Positions 43,390 to 54,011 of a stretch of 64,000 nt of DNA are shown here, piece after piece. Position 1 is the stretch's first letter. Every line of letters begins with the position of its first letter. Source of the stretch: Streptomyces mirabilis (GTDB lineage Bacteria; Actinomycetota; Actinomycetes; Streptomycetales; Streptomycetaceae); NCBI RefSeq assembly GCF_018310535.1, contig NZ_CP074102.1, forward strand, positions 7,564,001-7,628,000. Reading direction: 5' to 3'. Under the pieces are notes generated by a model, which saw only the letters and a list, made by a program, of their open reading frames with translations, had not been told where the DNA came from and did no database searches. The position numbers were made by a program, and so were the translations under genes.

Positions 43390-43429
43390 CTGTAATCTAG
43401 AATATTGGACGCAGACTATTGGACGGAAT

Positions 43430-44002
43430 GTGTCGGATCTCGACCTGCTGACCCAGTCGCTGGCGCGCAACGTCAAGCGCTGGCGCACCGAGCGCGGCTT
43501 CACCCTGGACGTGCTCGCCGGCCGCGCCGGAGTCAGCCGCGGCATGCTCATCCAGATCGAGCAGGCCAGGACCAACCCCAGCATCGGTACCGTCGTGAAG
43601 ATCGGTGACGCGCTCGGCGTCAGCATCACGACCCTCCTCGACTACGAGCAGGGCCCCAAGGTCCGGATCGTCCCGGCCGAGCAGGCCGTACGGCTGTGGC
43701 ACACGGACGCGGGCAGCTACAACCGCCTTCTCGCGGGCACCGAGGCGCCCGGACCGCTGGAGATGTGGGACTGGCGGCTGATGCCGGGCGACGGCAGTCC
43801 CTCGGACCCGCACCCCACGGGGACGGTCGAACTCGTCCATGTCATGGCGGGCGAACTCACCCTCAGCGTCGACGGGACCGACTACCGCGTCCCCGAGGGT
43901 GCGAGCGTGTCGTTCGAGGCCAACACCCCCCATACGTACGCCAACAAGGGTGACGTGCCGGTGGAGATGGTCATGGCGGTGTCGGTCCCGTTCGTGCACT
44001 GA
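43430..44002 (+). CDS. XRE-family regulator with C-terminal cupin domain
   Basis: A 190-residue regulator. The helix-turn-helix lies at residues 8-62 (LARNVKRWRTERGFTLDVLA, GRAGVSRGMLIQIEQARTNP, GTVVKIGDALGVSITTLLD). A cupin_2 sensor fills the rest (DPHPTGTVELVHVMAGELTL, VPEGASVSFEANTPHTYANK) and probably binds a small ligand or metal. GTG 43430 is preferred over an in-frame GTG at 43346, which lies inside the operator region. It is divergent from the EamA transporter gene and probably controls it and itself. Confidence 0.8.
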   Translation: MSDLDLLTQSLARNVKRWRTERGFTLDVLAGRAGVSRGMLIQIEQARTNPSIGTVVKIGDALGVSITTLLDYEQGPKVRIVPAEQAVRLWHTDAGSYNRLLAGTEAPGPLEMWDWRLMPGDGSPSDPHPTGTVELVHVMAGELTLSVDGTDYRVPEGASVSFEANTPHTYANKGDVPVEMVMAVSVPFVH

Positions 44003-44045
44003 GACACCCGTCCGGGCGGACCGGAGCGGCTGTTAGCGTGCCGTC

Positions 44046-44603
44046 ATGCGCGCTCCCATCGGACACTTCGACCACGCCACGGCCGCCCCCGACTGCCTCG
44101 ACGAGCTCACCCGCCCGGTCGCGGACGGCGTACGCCACTGGCGCGGGACCGTCCCCGCCGACCAGATCGTGTATGTCGACACGGACCCCGAGTGGGCCGA
44201 CACCGCGACCTTCGTCGAGCACTACGGCAAGGAACTGCTGGACCAGTCCGCCAACTGTGTGGTCGTCGCGGGCAAACGCGGCGGCGAGACCACGCTCGCC
44301 GCGTGCGTGGTCCTCTCCGCCACCCGGGTCGACGTCAACGGTGCCGTCCGCCGCCAACTCGGCGCCCGCAAGGCCTCGTTCGCCGCGATGGACACCGCCA
44401 CCGGCGAGAGCGGCATGGAGTACGGCGGAATCACCCCGATCGGGCTGCCGGGCGACTGGCCGGTGCTGGTGGACCCGGCGGTCGTCGAGCTGCCGTACGT
44501 CCTGGTGGGCAGTGGCCGGCGGCGCGGGAAGCTGCTGGTACCGGGCAAGGCGTTCGCCGAACTGCCGAACGCGGTGGTGCTGGAGGGGCTGGGCATCGCC
44601 TGA
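44046..44603 (+). CDS. YbaK/EbsC-family aminoacyl-tRNA deacylase-like protein
   Basis: A 185-residue protein of the YbaK/ProX editing fold, which hydrolyses mischarged aminoacyl-tRNA in known members. Family features: ANCVVVAGKRGGETTLAACV, with the conserved Lys region RRQLGARKASFAAMDTATGE, then GMEYGGITPIGLPGDWPVLV and VLVGSGRRRGKLLVPGKAF. The GGITPIGLP motif forms the substrate pocket. ATG 44046 lies 43 bp after the XRE-cupin stop. Which tRNA it edits is not evident. Confidence 0.8.
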   Translation: MRAPIGHFDHATAAPDCLDELTRPVADGVRHWRGTVPADQIVYVDTDPEWADTATFVEHYGKELLDQSANCVVVAGKRGGETTLAACVVLSATRVDVNGAVRRQLGARKASFAAMDTATGESGMEYGGITPIGLPGDWPVLVDPAVVELPYVLVGSGRRRGKLLVPGKAFAELPNAVVLEGLGIA

Positions 44604-44607
44604 CCGG

Positions 44608-45780
44608 TCAGGCGACCCTGTGATGCGCCAGCGCCAGGTGCGGGTCCTTCTCGCCCGGCACGGGGGCCGGATCGGCGTGTACGAGGGCCGCGGTGAGCTT
44701 CGGTACGGCGTGCAGCAGGGCGTGTTCGGCCTCGACGGCGATCCGGTGCGCCTGTCGCACGCTCGCCTCGCCGTCCACCACGACCGCCACCTCGGCGCGC
44801 AGCCGGTGCCCGATCCAGCGCAGCCGCAGCTCACCCACCCCGCGCACGCCGGGGACCTCCCGCAGTGCCCGTTCGGCCGAGTCGACCAACTCCGGGTCCA
44901 CGGCGTCCATCACGCGCCGGAACACCTCGCGGGCGGCGTCGCGCAGCACCAGCAGGATCGCGGCCGTGATCGCCAAGCCCACCAGCGGGTCGGCCAGTTG
45001 CCACCCCAGCGCCGCGCCGCCCGCTCCCACCAGCACCGCCAGTGACGTGAAGCCGTCCGTACGGGCATGGAGACCGTCCGCGACGAGGGCGGCCGAGCCG
45101 ATGTCGCGCCCGACCCGGATGCGGTGCCGGGCGACCCACTCGTTGCCGAGAAAGCCGATCAGCGCGGCCGCCGCGACGACCGGGATGTGGTGCAGGGGGC
45201 GCGGGTCGATCAGCCGCTCGAGGGCCGTCCAGGCCGCGAAGGCACCGGACGCGGCGATCGTCAGCACGATCACGATGCCCGCGAGGTCCTCCGCCCGGCC
45301 GTAGCCGTAGGTGAAGCGGCGCGTCGCCGCGCGCCGCCCCAGGACGAAGGCGATGCCGAGAGGGACGGCCGTGAGCGCGTCGGCGGCGTTGTGCACCGTG
45401 TCGCCGAGCAGCGCGACCGATCCGGAGACCACGACCACGACCGCCTGCGCCACGGCTGTCGTACCGAGGACGACGAGGGACACCCACAGGGCGCGCATAC
45501 CGCGCGCCGAGGACTCCAGTGCGGAGTCGAGCTTGTCGCCGGTCTCGTGGGAGTGGGGGGTGAGGAGGTGACGGAGACGGGGGAGGAGACCGGCAGGGGC
45601 GCCGTGGAAGTGGGGGTGCGGGTGAGGATGTGGCTGGTCGTGCCCCAAGTGGCTGTGGCTGTGGCTGTGGCTGTGGTCATGGCCGTGGGGCGGGCCGTGA
45701 TCATGGGAGTGGCCGTGGCCGTGGCCGCGACCGTCGCTGTGGCCGTGGTCGTGGCCTTGCTCGTCGTGCCGGTCGCTCAC
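44608..45780 (-). CDS. Cation diffusion facilitator (zinc-type exporter) with His-rich N-terminus
   Basis: About 390 residues. The first 60 are very rich in histidine (GHGHGHSHDHGPPHGHDHSH and similar), a metal-buffering region. Membrane part: LWVSLVVLGTTAVAQAVVVV, then SVALLGDTVHNAADALTAVP, with the site-A HxxxD pair as DTVHNAAD, and the later helix pair ALVADGLHARTDGFTSLAVL (H/D motif). The cytoplasmic ferredoxin-like domain (about 300-385) includes EVPGVRGVGELRLRWIGHRL. It probably exports Zn2+ or similar ions by proton exchange. GTG 45780 is preferred (GGAAGGGG upstream). It is divergent from an ArsR-type regulator gene. Confidence 0.85.
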   Translation of the reverse strand: MSDRHDEQGHDHGHSDGRGHGHGHSHDHGPPHGHDHSHSHSHSHLGHDQPHPHPHPHFHGAPAGLLPRLRHLLTPHSHETGDKLDSALESSARGMRALWVSLVVLGTTAVAQAVVVVVSGSVALLGDTVHNAADALTAVPLGIAFVLGRRAATRRFTYGYGRAEDLAGIVIVLTIAASGAFAAWTALERLIDPRPLHHIPVVAAAALIGFLGNEWVARHRIRVGRDIGSAALVADGLHARTDGFTSLAVLVGAGGAALGWQLADPLVGLAITAAILLVLRDAAREVFRRVMDAVDPELVDSAERALREVPGVRGVGELRLRWIGHRLRAEVAVVVDGEASVRQAHRIAVEAEHALLHAVPKLTAALVHADPAPVPGEKDPHLALAHHRVA

Positions 45781-45836
45781 GGGGGTCCCCTTCCGGTGCG
45801 CGGGAGTGGACGTGTCGGCGTCCACAGGGCCATTAT

Positions 45837-45852
45837 GTGCGTATGAGCGCAC
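45837..45852. promoter_or_regulatory. Inverted repeat covering the arsR start codon
   Basis: GTGCGTATGAGCGCAC has 5-bp arms (GTGCG / CGCAC) and includes the ATG at 45843. A metal-responsive ArsR protein binding here would block both its own gene and the divergent exporter. Confidence 0.5.
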
Positions 45853-46202
45853 GCATGCACCTATCACCTGCGCATGATGCGCATCCGCGTACCCCCGGCG
45901 AGGAACAGTTCGCGCTCGCCGCCGAACTCCTCGCCCTCCTTGGCGACCGCACCCGGCTCGCTCTCCTGCACGCGTTGACCGGCCAGGAGGCCGATGTCAC
46001 GACGCTCACCGAGGCGTGCGGGGCCGCGCGCCCGGCCGTCAGTCAGCATCTGGCCCGGCTGCGTCTCGCCGGTCTGGTGCACACCCGCAAGGAGGGCCGC
46101 CGGGTGATCTACTCACTCGGCGACGGCCATCTGCGCCGGGTGGTCGACGAGGCGCTGAACCTGGCCGACCATCGCCTCACCGACCGTCCGCCGCACGACT
46201 GA
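45843..46202 (+). CDS. ArsR/SmtB-family metal-responsive repressor
   Basis: A 119-residue winged-helix protein: EEQFALAAELLALLGDRTRL, then LALLHALTGQEADVTTLTEA, then RPAVSQHLARLRLAGLVHTR (recognition helix) and KEGRRVIYSLGDGHLRRVVD. The C-terminal helix DEALNLADHRLTDRPPHD carries Asp and His residues at positions used for the alpha5 zinc site in SmtB/CzrA-type sensors, and the N-terminus has further His residues. Divergent from the CDF exporter, it probably derepresses it when zinc (or cobalt/nickel) is high. Confidence 0.85.
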   Translation: MSARMHLSPAHDAHPRTPGEEQFALAAELLALLGDRTRLALLHALTGQEADVTTLTEACGAARPAVSQHLARLRLAGLVHTRKEGRRVIYSLGDGHLRRVVDEALNLADHRLTDRPPHD

Positions 46203-46218
46203 CGGAACCCCTCGGTGC

Positions 46219-47103
46219 TCAGTGGCCGGTGTCGTCCTCGCCCGCCTCCAGCAGGTTCGCCGCCGCGCCCACGATGCTCGGGTCCGGGCTACCGACGACC
46301 TCCTCGTCCTTGTCCGCGTAGGCGAAGCGGGCCAGGACGCTGCGCATCGCCTCGACACGCGCCCGCTTCTTGTCGTTGCTCTTCACCACGGTCCAGGGAG
46401 CCTGTTCGGTGTCCGTCTCGCGGAACATGGTGACCTTGGCGGCGGTGTAGTCGTCCCAGCGGTCCAAGGAGGCCAGGTCCATGGGGCTGAGCTTCCACTG
46501 TCGTACGGGATCGACCTGGCGGATCGTGAAACGGGTGCGCTGCTCGCCCTGCGACACGGAGAACCAGAACTTGACCAGGTCCACCCCGTCGTCGACGAGC
46601 ATCCGTTCGAAGGCGGGCGCCTGCCTCATGAAGCGCCGGTACTCGTCGTCCGTGCAGAAGCCCATCACCCGCTCGACGCCGGCCCGGTTGTACCAGGACC
46701 GGTCGAACATCACGATCTCGCCCGCGGTCGGCAGATGCTCCGCGTACCGCTGGAAGTACCACTGGCCGCGCTCGCGCTCGGTCGGTTTCTCCAGCGCCAC
46801 GACCCGGGCACCGCGCGGATTGAGGTGCTCGGTGAACCGCTTGATCGTGCCGCCCTTGCCGGCCGCGTCACGCCCCTCGAAGACGATGACCAGGCGGCGG
46901 CCGGTCGCCTTGATCCAGCTCTGCAGCTTCAGCAGTTCTATCTGCTGGAGGCGTTTGTGCCACTCGTACTCCTTGCGCTCCATGCGCTCGTGGTACGGGT
47001 AGTTCTCGCGCCAGGTCTCCACCGGACTGCCGTCCGACCTGATCAGTACCGGGTCGTCGTGGTCGCTGTAATCGACGGTCAGACCCGTCAGCAATGGCGT
47101 CAT
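46219..47103 (-). CDS. ppk2: Polyphosphate kinase 2 family protein
   Basis: A 294-residue PPK2 enzyme transferring phosphate between polyphosphate and nucleoside phosphates. Walker A: VIVFEGRDAAGKGGTIKRF (about 68-86). Lid and Walker B region: ALEKPTERERGQWYFQRYAE and EIVMFDRSWYNRAGVERVMG. C-terminal: KFWFSVSQGEQRTRFTIRQV and WKLSPMDLASLDRWDDYTAA. Length and motifs fit single-domain (class I-like) PPK2; the direction of catalysis is not decidable from sequence. ATG 47103 follows GGGGAGG by 5 nt. It is the last gene of a three-gene minus-strand unit with a phosphate transporter. Confidence 0.9.
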   Translation of the reverse strand: MTPLLTGLTVDYSDHDDPVLIRSDGSPVETWRENYPYHERMERKEYEWHKRLQQIELLKLQSWIKATGRRLVIVFEGRDAAGKGGTIKRFTEHLNPRGARVVALEKPTERERGQWYFQRYAEHLPTAGEIVMFDRSWYNRAGVERVMGFCTDDEYRRFMRQAPAFERMLVDDGVDLVKFWFSVSQGEQRTRFTIRQVDPVRQWKLSPMDLASLDRWDDYTAAKVTMFRETDTEQAPWTVVKSNDKKRARVEAMRSVLARFAYADKDEEVVGSPDPSIVGAAANLLEAGEDDTGH

Positions 47104-47123
47104 CGCGGCCTCCCCGGCTTCAC

Positions 47124-47360
47124 TCAGTGGAACTGCGGCACGATCAGGTAAATTCCGTACGCGACGACGGCCGCGCAGGCCAGGAAACACAGTCCCGCCT
47201 GCGCGAAGCCGAGGGCGTGGGTGCCGCCGGCGTCCTTCTCGCGTGCGGCCTCGACCTGGGTGACACCCAGCACGCCGAGCGCGAAGACGACCACCACTCC
47301 GACAGTGACGGCGATGCTCACCGCGGTGACCTCGCCGAGTGCGGTCCAGTCCACATGCAT
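47124..47360 (-). CDS. Small two-helix membrane protein of the pit operon
   Basis: 78 residues with two membrane segments (AVSIAVTVGVVVVFALGVLG, about 12-31; AGLCFLACAAVVAYGIYLIV, about 54-73) joined by a short charged loop (VEAAREKDAGGTHALG). It lies 19 bp after the Pit transporter and 20 bp before ppk2, all on one strand. Similar small proteins accompany pit genes in streptomycetes; function unknown, perhaps a transporter subunit or regulator. Confidence 0.75.
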   Translation of the reverse strand: MHVDWTALGEVTAVSIAVTVGVVVVFALGVLGVTQVEAAREKDAGGTHALGFAQAGLCFLACAAVVAYGIYLIVPQFH

Positions 47361-47379
47361 CGTACGACTTCCCCTTGGC

Positions 47380-48534
47380 TCAGGCGACGGTGCCGACGGC
47401 CGTCGGCACAGCGGCACGGACGGTGACCTCGTGGGCGTCGTTCACATTGTCGGCGCGCACCGGATTGCGGCGCGAGGCGAGCACGATGAACGCGGCGACG
47501 GCGGCGGCGCACAGGGCGATCACCACGGTGGCGAAGGTGCCGCCGTGCTTCACCACGCTCGCCGAGACCCCGCCGACCAGCGCGGCGGCGGGCAGCGTGA
47601 CCAGCCAGGCGATCACCATGCGCCCCGCCGTGCCCCAGCGGACCTCGGCCAGCCGCCTGCCCAGACCTGCCCCGAGGATGCCGCCGGAGCAGACCTGTGT
47701 GGTGGAGAGCGCGAAACCCAGGTGGGCGGAGGTGAGGATCACGGTGGTGGCGGCGGCCTCGGCCGCGAAGCCCTGCGGCGACTGGATGTCGGTGAGCCCC
47801 TTGCCCATGGTGCGGATGATCCGCCAGCCGCCGAGGTAGGTGCCCAGCCCGATGGCGAGACCGGCGGACGCGATCACCCACACCGGGGGACCGGCGTCGT
47901 GGCCCAGCGCCCCCGCGGAGATCAGCGTCAGCGTGATGACGCCCATCGTCTTCTGGGCGTCGTTCGTGCCGTGCGCGAGGGAGACGAGCGAGGCCGAGGC
48001 GATCTGGCCGAGCCGGAAGCCCTTGGTCACCGAGTCCTGGCGAGCCCGTGCGGTGATCTTGTACGCGAGGTAGGTGGCCAGCAGCGCGGCCACGCCCGCC
48101 ACGACCGGCGAGGCCACGGCCGGGATCAGCACCTTCTCGACCACCTTGTCGAAGTGCACGCCGTGCTCGCCCGCGCCGACCCACACCGCCCCGATCAGTC
48201 CGCCGAACAGGGCGTGCGAGGAACTGGAGGGCAGCCCGAGCAGCCAGGTCAGCAGATTCCAGAGAATCGCCCCGACCAGGCCCGCGAAGATCATCCCCGG
48301 TGTGACCAGGGTGTCGTCCACGATGCCGCCCGAGATGGTCTTCGCGACCTCGGTGGACAGGAACGCCCCGCCGATGTTCAGGACGCCGCTGATGAGGACC
48401 GCTGTTCTCGGATTGAGCGCCCCGGTGGCGATGGACGTGGCCATCGCGTTCGCCGTGTCGTGGAATCCGTTGGTGAAGTCGAAGGCCAGCGCCGTGACGA
48501 TGACGACCGCCACGAGGAACGTGATGTGGTCCAT
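47380..48534 (-). CDS. pit: PiT-family low-affinity inorganic phosphate transporter
   Basis: A 384-residue membrane protein. The first PiT repeat has FDFTNGFHDTANAMATSIAT near residue 19 and the second SLVSLAHGTNDAQKTMGVIT near 195, the two duplicated GFHD/GxND signatures of the family. LLGLPSSSSHALFGGLIGA and LGFALSTTQVCSGGILGAGL are the matching S-rich segments. It takes up phosphate (as metal-phosphate) with protons. It heads an operon with a small membrane protein and ppk2, linking phosphate entry to polyphosphate metabolism. Confidence 0.9.
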   Translation of the reverse strand: MDHITFLVAVVIVTALAFDFTNGFHDTANAMATSIATGALNPRTAVLISGVLNIGGAFLSTEVAKTISGGIVDDTLVTPGMIFAGLVGAILWNLLTWLLGLPSSSSHALFGGLIGAVWVGAGEHGVHFDKVVEKVLIPAVASPVVAGVAALLATYLAYKITARARQDSVTKGFRLGQIASASLVSLAHGTNDAQKTMGVITLTLISAGALGHDAGPPVWVIASAGLAIGLGTYLGGWRIIRTMGKGLTDIQSPQGFAAEAAATTVILTSAHLGFALSTTQVCSGGILGAGLGRRLAEVRWGTAGRMVIAWLVTLPAAALVGGVSASVVKHGGTFATVVIALCAAAVAAFIVLASRRNPVRADNVNDAHEVTVRAAVPTAVGTVA

Positions 48535-48697
48535 CCCCTCATGGAAGCGACCACAGGCGTACGCCGGGCGAACCGGAGGCGAAGGTGGTGTGAGCCGGAG
48601 CGGAGGTGGGGGTGCGGGGGATCGGGTCTCGATGCGGTTCGCTCAGAGGTCGGTCGGCGTGCGTTGGCTGAAACTCGTCCTGCGTGCGGTACTCGTC

Positions 48698-49114
48698 CTA
48701 TGCGCGGCCGCAGTCGGGGCACAGGCCCCGGTAGGTCACCTCGACATGGGAGACGGTGAAGCCGAACCGCTCGGTTGCGGGCAGATCGGACAGGGGGTCG
48801 CCGCTGGGGTGGACGTCCCGGATGGAGCCGCAGACCGAGCACACCAGGTGCTGGTGGGGGCGGTGGGCGTTCGGGTCGTAGCGCTTGGCGCGGCCGTCGG
48901 TGGCCACCTCGATCACCTCGCCGAGCGAAACGAGCTCGCCGAGGGTGTTGTAGACGGTCGCGCGGGAGATCTCCGGCAACCGGGCGGTGGCGCGTGCGAG
49001 CACCTCGTCCGCGGTGAGGTGTACGTGCTCGCCGGCGAGTACCTCGGCGACCACCCGGCGCTGGGCGGTCATTCGCCAGCCGCGTCCGCGAAGTCGTTCG
49101 AGCAGGTCACTCAT
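48698..49114 (-). CDS. Fur-family regulator (CatR/FurA-like)
   Basis: A 138-residue Fur-type repressor. The winged helix covers about 1-80 (LRGRGWRMTAQRRVVAEVLA, EISRATVYNTLGELVSLGEV). Metal-site residues lie in HRPHQHLVCSVCGSIRDVHP, and the structural zinc site is CSVCG plus the C-terminal CPDCGRA. Peroxide-sensing PerR/CatR/FurA members share this layout. Its divergent position to a catalase relic and katG suggests peroxide-responsive control of catalase genes. ATG 49114; TTAGGCT lies about 10 bp upstream of the start, suggesting a very short leader. Confidence 0.85.
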   Translation of the reverse strand: MSDLLERLRGRGWRMTAQRRVVAEVLAGEHVHLTADEVLARATARLPEISRATVYNTLGELVSLGEVIEVATDGRAKRYDPNAHRPHQHLVCSVCGSIRDVHPSGDPLSDLPATERFGFTVSHVEVTYRGLCPDCGRA

Positions 49115-49174
49115 GCTCACCAGCCTAACCATGCATCGTCTGACGAATGAATCCGTACGGGTCTGGTTCTCGTA

Positions 49175-49202
49175 TTGACTTGGACTGTGTCCATCGTAGG
49201 AT
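49175..49202 (+). promoter_or_regulatory. Promoter with embedded dyad upstream of katG
   Basis: TTGACT (49175-49180), 16-nt spacer, TAGGAT (49197-49202). The spacer contains the perfect inverted repeat TGGACTGTGTCCA (49181-49193), a probable site for the adjacent Fur-family protein. It sits directly before the catalase relic and now points toward katG. Confidence 0.6.
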
Positions 49203-49249
49203 CGGTTCTGGCGGCAGCCAAGGGACAGGACAACAGCAGGGGAAAGCAC

Positions 49250-49370
49250 GTGACGGTTCAGGAGACGGGTGGAGCTCGCCCACTTCAGCCGCGGGCGCAT
49301 CCCCGAGCGCATCGTCCACGCGAGGCGCATCGCCCACGCGAGTGGCGCCGGCGCCCCGCGCTCGGGGCCC
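49250..49370 (+). pseudogene. N-terminal relic of a monofunctional catalase
   Basis: From GTG 49250 the frame starts VTVQETGGA; in the next frame ELAHFSRGRIPERIVHARRI then AHASGAGA follows. This matches the catalase opening [20 protein letters not shown], which in CatA-type enzymes precedes the haem pocket. No later catalase motifs are found, so all but the first 50 or so codons is gone. A GGGG-AAAGCACGTG start context remains. It implies the Fur gene was once paired with a catA gene. Confidence 0.7.
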
Positions 49371-49574
49371 GCCGCGCACCCATCGCGGTGCGCCGCGTAC
49401 GCCGTGCCCAACCCGGCAGCCCGACCCGGTTCGAGCGACGCGTCGGCGACTGCCACCCCTACGTCATGTGCCGGTCGTACGGTGTCGTCGATGACGTCCC
49501 CGGGGGCCTGTGCCCCGGCTGTTTCGACTGTTTCGACCGACTGTTCCACCGCCCGCAGTTCCTGAGCACAGTGA

Positions 49575-51815
<2,241 letters not shown>

Positions 51816-51829
51816 TCATCCCGGCCAGG

Positions 51830-51870
51830 ACGTCCAGGTCGGCCCGTATCGGCCGACCTGGACGTTTTTT
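51830..51870 (+). terminator. Rho-independent terminator of katG
   Basis: A perfect 15-bp stem (ACGTCCAGGTCGGCC and complement) with CGTATC loop followed by six T, starting 15 bp after the katG stop. It is the only classical T-tract terminator I noticed in the window. Confidence 0.9.
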
Positions 51871-51938
51871 GGTCGGGGGGGCTCGGCGCCGTGTAAAAAC
51901 GCTTGCCCCGAGCGTCTCGTCGTCATGAGGATGACGGA

Positions 51939-52787
51939 ATGCCGATCTTCTCCGCCCCCGACGGGACCGAACTTGCCTACCACGTCACGGGCGAGGGCGA
52001 GCCGTTGCTCTGTCTGCCCGGTGGGCCCATGCGTGCCTCCGCCTACCTCGGCGATCTCGGCGGACTGTCGCGGCACCGTCGGCTGTTCCTGCTGGATCTG
52101 CGGGGGACCGGCGACTCCGCCGTCCCGGCCGACCCGGCGACGTACCGCTGCGACCGGCAGGTCGACGACGTCGAGGCCTTCAGGGCGCATCTCAGGTTGG
52201 AGCGGGTGGATCTCCTCGCCCACTCGGCGGCCGGTGACCTCGCGCTCCTCTACGCGGCCCGGTATCCGGACCGCATCCGCACCCTCACATCGGTCACCGG
52301 GCGCGCCCGGGCCCTCGGTATCGACTTCACCGAGGAGCACCGCCGGGAGGCGGCCGCACGGCGCAGGGCCGAGCCGTGGTTCGCGGCAGGGTACGACGCC
52401 TACGAACGGATCTGGGCGGGCTCGGCGGCCGATGCCGACTGGGACGCCGTCGCCCCGTTCTTCTACGGCCGCTGGGACGCGACCGCGCAGGCGCACGCCG
52501 AAACCGAGGTCGAACAGACCAACGAGGAGGCCGCGGGCCTGTACGCCTCCGCCGGCGCCTTCGAACCCGCCGTGGCCCGCGCCGCCGTCGCCACGTTGGA
52601 CGCACGGGTCCTGCTGCTCGCGGGCGAACTGGACAGTGGCCCACTGCCGCGCGTGGCCGCCGCCGTGGCGGAGCTGTTCCCCGAGGGGGAGCTGATCGTC
52701 CAGCCGGAGGCCGGCCACCACCCGTGGCTCGACGACCCCCGGCGCTTCACGGAAACGGTGACGGCCTTCCTCGACCGGGCGCGGTGA
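51939..52787 (+). CDS. Alpha/beta hydrolase (proline iminopeptidase-like)
   Basis: A 282-residue alpha/beta hydrolase. Oxyanion region: PLLCLPGGPMRASAYLGDL. Then RLFLLDLRGTGDSAVP. The nucleophile elbow VDLLAHSAAGDLALLYA puts Ser near residue 97, the acid is probably in LLLAGELDSGPLP, and the catalytic His is in VQPEAGHHPWLDDP near the end. The LRGTGDS and cap arrangement resembles proline iminopeptidase relatives; esterase or peptidase activity cannot be separated. ATG 51939 is preferred (GAGG 8 nt upstream). Confidence 0.8.
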   Translation: MPIFSAPDGTELAYHVTGEGEPLLCLPGGPMRASAYLGDLGGLSRHRRLFLLDLRGTGDSAVPADPATYRCDRQVDDVEAFRAHLRLERVDLLAHSAAGDLALLYAARYPDRIRTLTSVTGRARALGIDFTEEHRREAAARRRAEPWFAAGYDAYERIWAGSAADADWDAVAPFFYGRWDATAQAHAETEVEQTNEEAAGLYASAGAFEPAVARAAVATLDARVLLLAGELDSGPLPRVAAAVAELFPEGELIVQPEAGHHPWLDDPRRFTETVTAFLDRAR

Positions 52788-52813
52788 CCGGGCCCAGCCG
52801 GGCCCGACCCGAC

Positions 52814-53254
52814 TCAGGCCAGCCGCAGGTCGACCCACTCGGCCGTTTCGCCCGGCAGCACGTACCTCTCGATCTCGACGAACCCGTGCTGCACGGCGAA
52901 CCGCAGCCCGTCCTCGTTGGACGCCAGTACGACCGTCTCGATCACGTCCGCGCCCAGCGCCCGTGCCCGCTTCAGCCCGCGCTCGTAGAGCTCCTGACCG
53001 AACCCCTGCCGACGGTGTCCGGGCAGGACCCGGGCGATCACCGTCGCCGTCGAGCCGCCGTCCTTCGGCGGACGCACGGTCGAGCAGCCCACCAGGACGT
53101 CGCCGAGGTACGCGACCTCCAGGTGGTTGCGCCCGGCCCGTTCACGGACCTCGTCGAGCGACAGGGCGGCGGGTGGCGTGATGACATTGTGGACGTACTG
53201 CCAGTCCTTGAGACCGGTCTCGTCGTCCGACTGCTGAAAGCTGAGTGTGGACAC
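52814..53254 (-). CDS. GNAT-family N-acetyltransferase
   Basis: A 146-residue GCN5-type acetyltransferase. The acetyl-CoA-binding motif A is VIARVLPGHRRQGFGQELYE (Q/RxxGxG/A as RRQGFG). It is preceded by beta strands VAYLGDVLVGCSTVRPPKDG and followed by ETVVLASNEDGLRFAVQHGF with VEIERYVL, the usual motif B. GTG 53254 start; weak SD. The substrate is unknown. It is convergent with the alpha/beta hydrolase gene. Confidence 0.8.
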   Translation of the reverse strand: MSTLSFQQSDDETGLKDWQYVHNVITPPAALSLDEVRERAGRNHLEVAYLGDVLVGCSTVRPPKDGGSTATVIARVLPGHRRQGFGQELYERGLKRARALGADVIETVVLASNEDGLRFAVQHGFVEIERYVLPGETAEWVDLRLA

Positions 53255-53329
53255 CGGAGCAGCAAACCCATCCCCACCACAGGCCGTCAACCGGGTTTGC
53301 CGCGAACCGGCTTGGCGTGCGGACGTGGC

Positions 53330-53737
53330 TCAGCCGAGGCGCGGGATCTCGATGGCGGGGCAGCGGTCCATGACCATGTCGAGTCCGGCGGCGCGGGTAC
53401 GGTCGTACGCGCCCTCGTCGACGACGCCGAGCTGGAACCAGACGGCCTTGGCGCCGGCGGCGGCGGCTTCGTCGGCGACGGGTCCCGCGAGGTCGCTGTT
53501 GACGAAGACGTCGACGACATCGACGTCGAACGGGATCGCGTCCAGCGACGGGTAGCCCTTCTCGCCGTGGACGGTCTCGGCCTTCGGATGCACGGGGACG
53601 ATCCGCTTGCCGTAGCGCTGGAGGACGTCGGCGACTCCGTACGCCGCGCGCCGCTCGTTGGACGAGAGACCGACGATCGCCCAGGTGTCGCCGAGTTCGG
53701 TGAGGATCTTGCGGATCGTTGCCGGGTCGCCGTACAC
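53330..53737 (-). CDS. CoA-binding (YccU-type) protein
   Basis: A 135-residue single CoA_binding Rossmann domain: ILTELGDTWAIVGLSSNERR, then VLQRYGKRIVPVHPKAETVH, then VDVVDVFVNSDLAGPVADEA, then AVWFQLGVVDEGAYDRTRAA and a final MDRCPAIEIPRLG. Stand-alone members (YccU) bind CoA; their role is unknown. GTG 53737 is supported by AGGAGG 6 nt upstream. The 274 bases upstream to the broken aldo-keto reductase gene show no gene. Confidence 0.85.
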   Translation of the reverse strand: MYGDPATIRKILTELGDTWAIVGLSSNERRAAYGVADVLQRYGKRIVPVHPKAETVHGEKGYPSLDAIPFDVDVVDVFVNSDLAGPVADEAAAAGAKAVWFQLGVVDEGAYDRTRAAGLDMVMDRCPAIEIPRLG

Positions 53738-54011
53738 GGTCGGCCTCCTGGGTCTGGTGTGAAGGACTGTCATGGGCCCGCGTGGCCTGTCATGCGTGCT
53801 CAGCCGGACAACAGCATGAGACACACGGTGATTCCCCGTGGCGTGGGGGCCCTGTCGCACCCGGGAACGCCGCTCCCCGGTACAGCGCGGTCTGCCACGC
53901 GGCGCGCGTGAGGAGCAGGGTGGGAATGCCCCTCGACCGTTCGCCCGTCCGAGGGCGCGGACCAGCAAGCCCGGCGTGAACTCACCACGGCCGACCGAGA
54001 GGACGTACGCC

